From Oscillospiraceae bacterium (lineage in GTDB: Bacteria; Bacillota; Clostridia; Oscillospirales; JAAYXM01): 35,875 nucleotides of DNA. Every line of letters begins with the position of its first letter. Within the stretch, counting starts at the first letter, position 1. The stretch covers positions 1 through 35,875 of the forward strand of contig JAFQSU010000068.1 in NCBI GenBank assembly GCA_017409405.1. Reading direction: 5' to 3'. The notes below the pieces were generated by a model that did no database searches, had not been told where the DNA came from, and saw nothing but the letters and a program-made list of their open reading frames with translations. This document shows positions 30,379 through 35,875 of the stretch, piece after piece. A program made the position numbers and the translations under genes.

Positions 30379-30732
30379 TTACTTTAACTTTTCGCTCCAT
30401 TCACTCTCTTTAAACCCAACCAACACAAAATTCTCGCCTATTACAAGCGGGCGTTTGACAAGCATTCCGTCGGATGCAAGAAGTTTTAACTGTTCTTCAT
30501 CGCTCATTGTGGGAAGCTTATCCTTAAGCTCCATTGACTTATACAAAAGCCCGGATGTGTTGAAGAATTTTTTGAGAGGCAGTCCACTCATTTTATACCA
30601 CGCAGTCAACTCCTCAAGGCTCGGATTATTCTCTTTAATATCACGAATCTCGTATTCTATCTTGTTGTCATCAAGCCACTTTTTCGCCTTCTGACAAGTC
30701 GTGCATTTTGGATAACAAATAAATTTAATCAT
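30379..30732 (-). CDS. ArsC/Spx family protein
   Basis: The 117-residue thioredoxin-fold protein has the CxxC motif in YPKCTTCQKAKKWL and the family's later LLASDGMLVKRPLVIG segment with the conserved KRP. Members include arsenate reductases, the RNA-polymerase-binding Spx regulators and uncharacterised YffB-like proteins; KRPLV and the short C terminus fit the YffB/ArsC-like branch. No ars genes are present, so a general thiol-redox role is more likely. It lies 13 bases after the rhodanese lipoprotein gene, with AAAGGAG in front of its ATG. Confidence 0.88.
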   Translation of the reverse strand: MIKFICYPKCTTCQKAKKWLDDNKIEYEIRDIKENNPSLEELTAWYKMSGLPLKKFFNTSGLLYKSMELKDKLPTMSDEEQLKLLASDGMLVKRPLVIGENFVLVGFKESEWSEKLK

Positions 30733-30745
30733 GGTAATTCTCCTT

Positions 30746-31150
30746 TCATTTCTCTACCTCATACGGCCAGTCGATGATGCCACCGAATTCTTTTATATTG
30801 GTGTAGCCGAGTCTTGCAAGAGCCTCGGCTGCAATTTTACTTCGTCTGCCGCTACGGCAATATACTAAAATCTGCTTATCTTTATCAGGGAGCATTTCTT
30901 CCGCTTTTTTCTCAATTTTGGTATAAGGAAGAAGTATTGCACCTGGGATATGTCCTGCGTCAAATTCGTCTTGTTCACGAACATCGAGGATGATATGTTC
31001 CTCACCCGAGTCCATTATCTTCTTCGCATCTTCTGCAGTAATCTGCTCGTACATAGCATTTTCTCCTTTGTTAATATTATCGGTATCATTTCCGCAAGAT
31101 GCAAACAGTATGCAAAGCAGAATTGGGATAATTAAAAATAGTTTTTTCAT
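30746..31150 (-). CDS. Rhodanese-like lipoprotein
   Basis: The 134-residue protein has a lipoprotein signal (lipobox FASC) and a single rhodanese domain with DVREQDEFDAGHIPGA and the active-site loop CRSGRRS. It would be held on the outer face of the membrane and handle sulfane sulfur or act in extracellular thiol chemistry. ATG 31150 is preferred over GTG 31159 because AGGTGA lies six bases before it. It is nine bases from the MGMT-like gene. Confidence 0.88.
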   Translation of the reverse strand: MKKLFLIIPILLCILFASCGNDTDNINKGENAMYEQITAEDAKKIMDSGEEHIILDVREQDEFDAGHIPGAILLPYTKIEKKAEEMLPDKDKQILVYCRSGRRSKIAAEALARLGYTNIKEFGGIIDWPYEVEK

Positions 31151-31159
31151 AAGCTTCAC

Positions 31160-31459
31160 CTACATACCGTATTTTTCTAAATCAACTGTACCGTCGGGTT
31201 CAAAAACAATTCCCTCGGATTCAAGCAAACCTCTTTGAACTCCTGCACCGCCGAATGCAAACGCAGGGGCTACCTTGCCGTCACGATTTACAACTCTGTG
31301 GCAGGGAATAACACCCGGCTCGGGATTAACATGCAGAGCATAGCCGACAACCCTCGCCCAACGGGGATTACCTGCAAGAGCCGCCACCTGTCCGTAGGTT
31401 GCAACCTTGCCTTTAGGAATATTTCGAACAACCTCATAAATCTTTTCAAATGTGCTCAT
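31160..31459 (-). CDS. MGMT/ATL family protein (O6-alkylguanine repair domain)
   Basis: The 99-residue protein is the DNA-binding, methyl-accepting domain alone: GKVATYGQVAALAG (helix-turn-helix), RWARVVGYAL with the Arg finger, and IPCHRVV with the acceptor Cys. The catalytic Cys is kept, unlike true alkyltransferase-like proteins, which have Trp there, so it could be an active short alkyltransferase. The start overlaps the stop of the YjbR-like gene (ATGA). Confidence 0.9.
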   Translation of the reverse strand: MSTFEKIYEVVRNIPKGKVATYGQVAALAGNPRWARVVGYALHVNPEPGVIPCHRVVNRDGKVAPAFAFGGAGVQRGLLESEGIVFEPDGTVDLEKYGM

Positions 31460-31821
31460 TTCTTTCCTCTTTCTATCGTAAGTTCAAAGCTCATTCCAAG
31501 TAGCCATTTGATTTGCTCGGCATCTACGCTATCTAACATTATCGTTATCCACTTTCCTTTAACCATATGATATGCAGGGAAGAAGCCTTCCTCCGAGAGA
31601 AGCGATGCGACAAGGATCGGATCGCACTTTACATTCATAATATCCACAATCTCATCAGAATCTATACCGAGCTTTCGCTTGGATATATCCATTACCACGG
31701 CAAACCATTTGCGGTTGTCTTCGTGGCGATACACAGCGTATTTTGGCGCAGTTATCCAAGGATATTCAGCCACACTGCCGTAGGTTTTAAGTATGTACTT
31801 TTCTATCTCTTGTCTGGTCAT
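31456..31821 (-). CDS. MmcQ/YjbR family protein
   Basis: The 121-residue protein has the MmcQ/YjbR (DUF419) pattern: EYPW near the N terminus, YRHEDNRKWFAVVMDI, then DPILVASLLSEEGFFPAYHMVKGKWITIMLD. The family has a CyaY/phosphotransferase-like fold proposed to bind DNA, but its role is not settled. It overlaps the MGMT-like gene by four bases, a pairing that suggests a link to DNA repair. Confidence 0.88.
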   Translation of the reverse strand: MTRQEIEKYILKTYGSVAEYPWITAPKYAVYRHEDNRKWFAVVMDISKRKLGIDSDEIVDIMNVKCDPILVASLLSEEGFFPAYHMVKGKWITIMLDSVDAEQIKWLLGMSFELTIERGKK

Positions 31822-31838
31822 AGGTTAACCTCGTTTGT

Positions 31839-32174
31839 TTAACTATAAGGATTTGATAGATAGAAATTGACAAGCCTTACCCAGAAACTATCTGCATTTG
31901 AAAATGAGATATAAACGACGGCGGTAACCATTAAAATCAGAATCGGGATAAGGTGTTTTGCATTTCGCTCCCTAAAGCACATAAAAGCCGAAGAACCAAC
32001 GAAAAAGAAAGCACAAGAGATGAACGAAAGAAACATCCAGGGCGTTATCAACCCCAGAGCCAGTTCGGCACCTAAACTATGTATATCAGCCCATTTATCG
32101 CAAAAAGTAAAAAATGGGTCTGAAAGCAAAAACAATACAGAAACGATTATTGTGAATATTAGAGTCTTTTTCAT
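31839..32174 (-). CDS. Uncharacterised small membrane protein
   Basis: The 111-residue protein has three hydrophobic segments (about 5-22, 38-62, 72-92) with FCDKWADIHSLGAELALG between the first two. No family is recognised. It lies in the same-strand series between the PAS-domain gene and the YjbR-like gene, with 21 and 17 base gaps. Confidence 0.7.
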   Translation of the reverse strand: MKKTLIFTIIVSVLFLLSDPFFTFCDKWADIHSLGAELALGLITPWMFLSFISCAFFFVGSSAFMCFRERNAKHLIPILILMVTAVVYISFSNADSFWVRLVNFYLSNPYS

Positions 32175-32195
32175 TTTAATCCCTCTTGTTGTGCT

Positions 32196-32555
32196 TTAAC
32201 TAAAGTTGTATAACTTTGAAGTCTCGCGGTTTCTGTACTCGTGCTTTTCGTAATATCCGATTAAAGTGCCGTCTTCATCGCGGAGCGCCACCATATACAC
32301 ATCCTTGTTTTCCTTGTCATTGCGGAATGTGTACATAATATTGTTGTCACGACTTTCGCGAAACCAAGAAACGACTTTATCAATCATATCATTGGCTTTC
32401 GGCGGATGACAGTCCTTGACACTTTTACCTGTCAAATCCTTGTGATAATGCTCTATAGCTGACGGGTTCATATACACGATAATATCATCCAAATCGCAGA
32501 TAACGACAGGTGCTGTGTCCTGATCAAGTACGCTTTTGAGTAGTTTATTTATCAT
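32196..32555 (-). CDS. Small PAS-domain protein
   Basis: The 119-residue protein is a stand-alone PAS sensor domain: VVICDLDDIIVYMNPSAIEHY with the LTGKS segment, then TFRNDKENKDVYMVALRDEDGTLIGYYE. ATG 32555 follows GGAGAAG and comes one base after the stop of the CoA-disulfide reductase gene; longer readings would run into that gene. Having no output domain, it probably senses redox state or a ligand and acts through a partner. Confidence 0.85.
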   Translation of the reverse strand: MINKLLKSVLDQDTAPVVICDLDDIIVYMNPSAIEHYHKDLTGKSVKDCHPPKANDMIDKVVSWFRESRDNNIMYTFRNDKENKDVYMVALRDEDGTLIGYYEKHEYRNRETSKLYNFS

Positions 32556-32556
32556 T

Positions 32557-34233
32557 TTACTTCTCCATTCCGCAGTCATATGCCTGCTTTGACATAGCCT
32601 CGTCGTAATGCATTGTGCCGTAAAGTCTGTAACCGCCTGCGAAGTTATAGGCATCAAAACCGTTTTGCATGAGAATTCTCGTTGCGAGATAGCTTCGCAG
32701 TCCGCTCTGGCACATTACATACACGGGCTTTTCCGGATCAAGCTCGGATATGCACTCACGCAGATCATCAAGCGAAATGTTGATAAAGCCCTCCGCGTGA
32801 CCGCGCATATATTCATAAACCGTTCTCGTGTCAAGCAGAGTGATATCCGACCGTTTTTGAAGCTCGGGAATATCCTCGTAATAGAAATGCTTGACGATTC
32901 CATTTTTTACATTGTCAATAATAAATCCTGCCATATTTACAGGGTCTTTCGCGGATGAATAAGGTGGCGCATAAGAAAGCTCAAGGTCTTTGAGCTTGTC
33001 TGCACTGAGTCCTGCGAAAATTGCGGTTGCGATTACATCAATTCGCTTTTCTACTCCGTCATAGCCTGCGCACTGTGCACCGAGGATTTTGTATGTTTTC
33101 TTATCAAAGAGAACCTTCAAGGTCATAACGGTCGCGCCCGGATAATATCCGGCATGGGATAAGGGTGAGAGAATTACTTTTTCGTATTCAATTCCTGTCG
33201 CTTTCAGCTGTTTTTCCGTCATACCTGTAGATGCCACGGTCATATCAAAAAGCTTTATCACCGATGCGCCCTGTGTGCCCTTATATGTGCTGTTAATTCC
33301 GCAAATATTGTCTGCGGCAATGCGCCCCTGCTTATTCGCAGGCCCTGCAAGAGTGATAACCGCTTTATCCTTTGAAATGAAGTTTTCTACCTCCACTGCA
33401 TCGCCGACTGCATAAATATCGTCATCCGAGGTTTTCATACCACTGTTAACCGAGATAGCGCCTTTTACGCCGAGCTTTAACCCTGCATCCTTTGCAAGCG
33501 TGTTCTCGGGCGTAACGCCTATAGAAACAATCACCATATCCGCCTGAATTTTCGCGCAATCGGTAATGACATATTCGCCGTCAACGCTCTTTACATCAGC
33601 GCCGAAAAGCAGGTTGATGCCCTGTGCTCTGAAATTTGCGTGAATAAAGGATGCAATATCACGGTCGAGAATGTTTAGTAAATGGTCGCTTCTCTGAATG
33701 ACAGTAACATCAATTCCGCGCAGTTTGAGGTTTTCCGCCATCTCAAGGCCGATGAAACCGCCGCCGATTACGGTTGCAGTTCTGATATTGTTATTATCGG
33801 TATATTCGCGGATTTTGAATGTATCCTCAACCGTGCGAAGTGTGAATACATTTTCGCAATCACCCTTGCAGAAATCGGGAACGACCGGCTTTGCACCCGG
33901 TGATAAAATAAGCTTGTCATAGCTTTCTTCAAAGGTGTTACCGCTTGTTTTATCAGTAACCGTAACGGTCTTTCTGTCACGGTTGATGGAAATAACCTCG
34001 TGAAGGGTTCTGACATCAATTCTAAAACGGTTCCAAAATCCCTCGGGAGTCTGCAAAAACAAATCTCCCTTATCAGAAATTTCACCGCCAATGTAATAGG
34101 GCAGACCGCAGTTTGCATAGGAAACATAACCGCTTCGCTCAAAAATGATAATCTCCGCCTTTTCGTCAAGGCGACGGAGTCTCGCCGCAGCCGTAGCACC
34201 GCCTGCAACACCGCCAACTATAACAACTTTCAT
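32557..34233 (-). CDS. CoA-disulfide reductase with C-terminal rhodanese domain
   Basis: The 558-residue flavoprotein has the FAD motif VIVGGVAGGATAAARLRRL, the single active-site Cys42 in SYANCGLPYYIGG typical of CoA-disulfide/persulfide reductases, a second nucleotide motif VIGGGFIGLEMAENL, and a C-terminal rhodanese domain with LDTRTVYEYMRGH and CQSGLRS. Members reduce CoA disulfide or polysulfides with NAD(P)H. It is the first gene of the thiol/redox series, 54 bases after the restriction gene. Confidence 0.92.
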   Translation of the reverse strand: MKVVIVGGVAGGATAAARLRRLDEKAEIIIFERSGYVSYANCGLPYYIGGEISDKGDLFLQTPEGFWNRFRIDVRTLHEVISINRDRKTVTVTDKTSGNTFEESYDKLILSPGAKPVVPDFCKGDCENVFTLRTVEDTFKIREYTDNNNIRTATVIGGGFIGLEMAENLKLRGIDVTVIQRSDHLLNILDRDIASFIHANFRAQGINLLFGADVKSVDGEYVITDCAKIQADMVIVSIGVTPENTLAKDAGLKLGVKGAISVNSGMKTSDDDIYAVGDAVEVENFISKDKAVITLAGPANKQGRIAADNICGINSTYKGTQGASVIKLFDMTVASTGMTEKQLKATGIEYEKVILSPLSHAGYYPGATVMTLKVLFDKKTYKILGAQCAGYDGVEKRIDVIATAIFAGLSADKLKDLELSYAPPYSSAKDPVNMAGFIIDNVKNGIVKHFYYEDIPELQKRSDITLLDTRTVYEYMRGHAEGFINISLDDLRECISELDPEKPVYVMCQSGLRSYLATRILMQNGFDAYNFAGGYRLYGTMHYDEAMSKQAYDCGMEK

Positions 34234-34287
34234 CCTCGCACCTCCGTTAAGAAATTTCTAAAATTAGTTGTCGATTAGTCATATACA

Positions 34288-35875
34288 CTATTTAATGTAT
34301 GGAACAATTACATCGTAGAATTTTTTGCTCCATTCAGCATGGAAACGAGCCATTTGCAACCAGTCGACTTCATTTTCAATGCTCACACCATCCAATTGGT
34401 AGTATACCTTTGATGCTTTGATTTCATCGCTTCTGCTCCATATTAATCCTATTCCTAATTTGGCTTCTATTTCTGATTTGTGAAGCAATAATGCATCATA
34501 CGCCTTTTTATTCTCTGCTTTATCAACTTTTCCAAAATAGATTTCTACTCGAGCTGAATCATAATTAGCGACGCAGCATATGCTAAAACCACTTACACCA
34601 AAATATCCATTAATCCAATTCTCTTTTGATGGGTTAACATTGCTAAATGATTCATCTCCATGTGCCTCATGAATTAATTTAAGCGCATATGTCCAGTATT
34701 TTCTGCGCAGCTCATAACGTGTACCTATTTCGTCTTCCGTTGCTTCATTCTCATCTCGCAAATAAAACACTAAATCTGTTTGATCGGCACCATATAGGTT
34801 GAATATTCTGTTTAGAACAGATAGTTTACTCTGGGTGCTTGTGTTAGTCCATACATATATGCCGTCGCCAATCTCAGCGCACTTTGTGAAATCGCTCTCG
34901 TTCATGCTAAAATGCAAGGCAATATTGTCTTCGGACGAGAGTGCTAATTTAGTAATAATTGTTTTATCTTCTGCATACAAAATTTGCAAGACCTTCTGAT
35001 ACATTTCAACCCAACTTGCAACCGGTTGTTCTGTGTTTTTGTAACTAAATTTAGCTATTAACCGACCTGTTAATTCTACATCATCATCCAAAGTGTACGA
35101 ATCCATTTGTTTTTCTGCAGGCTGATACTCAGTTGAGGGGAACTTCCAAATTACAAGAGAGCGACCAATCAAGTAATCGTTTCGTTCTTCTAATTCAGCC
35201 AAAGTCCATTTGTTCTTTTGAGCGATATAGGTATTCATTCTTATTCCGCTGTCGATGAATCCGTTTTCCATCGTTTTCTTTTCAGTAAAGGAGCTATTGC
35301 TGTATTTTGAATTATACGCAGTTAATGTAAGATTTGCGATTCTATGCAACCAACTTTCGTGGATTTTCTCATAATCTTCACCAAGTTCACTAACCCATGT
35401 CGGAGTTAAATGTTGCGGCATAATATGTTCAATAGAATAGCTACCTTCATCGCAATGCCTATACACATCCTTGTCTTCGGCTGTTCCGAAGTTTTCAAGT
35501 CTTTCAAGTATGTATATTTTATTTTTACTGTTCATTAAATAAATTTGACGTTCTGTAAATGCAGTGGCAAATTCCTCATTTCGAGGAAATCTTGCACGCT
35601 CTTTTTTAGATAAAAGTGCATATTTGAATTTTTCTACATAGTTGTTTTCGCTGCCATCATAGCGCACGATTTCTCTGTGTAGCATCAAGAATATTTTGTT
35701 TAATGCATTTGTGGGTAAGTCGCAAATTGTCCTTCTGAAAAGATAGTTTTCAGTTGTCAAAAATATTTCTGTAACTTGAGAGATATCAAGTTTAGATTCG
35801 TCATACATACGCAAAACTTCAAGAAAGAAAGGGCGGGTGACAGTACTTTCCAAACGATTTAATCTGTATATACAA
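34288..35875 (-). CDS. GmrSD/DUF262-DUF1524-type restriction protein (N terminus outside the window)
   Basis: The visible 528 residues contain the end of a DUF262-like region, an HNH-type DUF1524 nuclease motif in YSIEHIMPQHL with IANLTLTAYNSKYSN, and a C-terminal DUF4268-like domain around RRKYWTYALKLIHEAHG. This layout is that of GmrSD-type (type IV) restriction enzymes, which cut DNA carrying modified bases. The frame stays open to the last base, so the gene continues to the right; a TTG at 35853 is not a believable start. The sequence is AT-rich compared with core genes, as in a mobile defence island. Confidence 0.85.
   Translation of the reverse strand, partial: CIYRLNRLESTVTRPFFLEVLRMYDESKLDISQVTEIFLTTENYLFRRTICDLPTNALNKIFLMLHREIVRYDGSENNYVEKFKYALLSKKERARFPRNEEFATAFTERQIYLMNSKNKIYILERLENFGTAEDKDVYRHCDEGSYSIEHIMPQHLTPTWVSELGEDYEKIHESWLHRIANLTLTAYNSKYSNSSFTEKKTMENGFIDSGIRMNTYIAQKNKWTLAELEERNDYLIGRSLVIWKFPSTEYQPAEKQMDSYTLDDDVELTGRLIAKFSYKNTEQPVASWVEMYQKVLQILYAEDKTIITKLALSSEDNIALHFSMNESDFTKCAEIGDGIYVWTNTSTQSKLSVLNRIFNLYGADQTDLVFYLRDENEATEDEIGTRYELRRKYWTYALKLIHEAHGDESFSNVNPSKENWINGYFGVSGFSICCVANYDSARVEIYFGKVDKAENKKAYDALLLHKSEIEAKLGIGLIWSRSDEIKASKVYYQLDGVSIENEVDWLQMARFHAEWSKKFYDVIVPYIK

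Larger units (their letters stand above)
23608..35875. mobile_element. Integrated element inserted in cotJC (right end outside the window)
   Basis: The left boundary is where cotJC is broken and the integrase begins. No 3' part of cotJC appears on the plus strand up to the window edge, so the element may extend for at least 12 kb. Cargo on the minus strand includes the HhH/zinc-ribbon cassette, a two-segment membrane protein, thiol/redox and repair genes and a GmrSD-type restriction gene. No conjugation or phage structural genes are seen. Whether everything to 35875 belongs to one element is inference. Confidence 0.55.

Noticed and set aside
31160..31459. Alkyltransferase-like protein without activity
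   Set aside because: The active-site segment reads PCHRV with Cys, not the Trp of inactive alkyltransferase-like proteins.

Overview
The window reads as the chromosome of an endospore-forming Firmicute of the class Clostridia, probably a gut-type Oscillospirales/Clostridiales member. The grounds are two dipicolinate synthase genes, a cotJ spore-coat operon, an S-layer-homology (SLH) anchored surface enzyme, a tetrahydrofolate riboswitch and AGGAGG-type ribosome binding sites. No rRNA and no canonical tRNA is present.

Left part (1-6.4 kb), core genes. The start of an IS30-type transposase runs off the left edge. It is followed by a THF riboswitch with a Shine-Dalgarno-sequestering hairpin and the folate transporter gene folT, then uppP, spoVFA-spoVFB, and a yebC-degV pair on the minus strand. 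A 44-residue Asn/Gln-rich peptide gene lies between yebC and a 2-hydroxyacid dehydrogenase.

Middle part (5.4-21.2 kb), a carbohydrate-use locus. An AraC-type regulator diverges from a minus-strand series: yhcH-like gene, 895-residue secreted module protein, solute-binding lipoprotein, 2320-residue SLH-anchored heparinase II/III-like lyase, 2-hydroxyacid dehydrogenase. An N-acetylneuraminate-lyase-like aldolase and an unrecognised 303-residue protein form a second small operon. The likely scheme is surface cleavage of an acidic glycan, product capture, and conversion of a keto-sugar acid inside the cell. No permease genes are seen here.

Right part (21.4-35.9 kb). Citrate synthase is followed by the cotJ operon. 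The third gene, cotJC, is cut off after about 62 codons, where a large serine recombinase gene on the opposite strand begins. The rest of cotJC is not in the window, so an integrated element at least 12 kb long probably starts at about 23.6 kb. It carries a 1-kb non-coding stretch with three tandem hairpin repeats, a two-gene cassette (zinc-ribbon/HTH protein plus HhH-GPD-like protein) lying between two ~83-bp terminator-bearing direct repeats, a tRNA-like sequence, a tightly packed minus-strand series of thiol/redox and DNA-repair genes, and a GmrSD-type restriction gene running off the right edge.

The two observations most worth following are the interruption of cotJC by a recombinase element, which resembles the sporulation-excised elements known in other spore genes, and the repeat-bracketed HhH/zinc-ribbon cassette, a candidate undescribed defence module.
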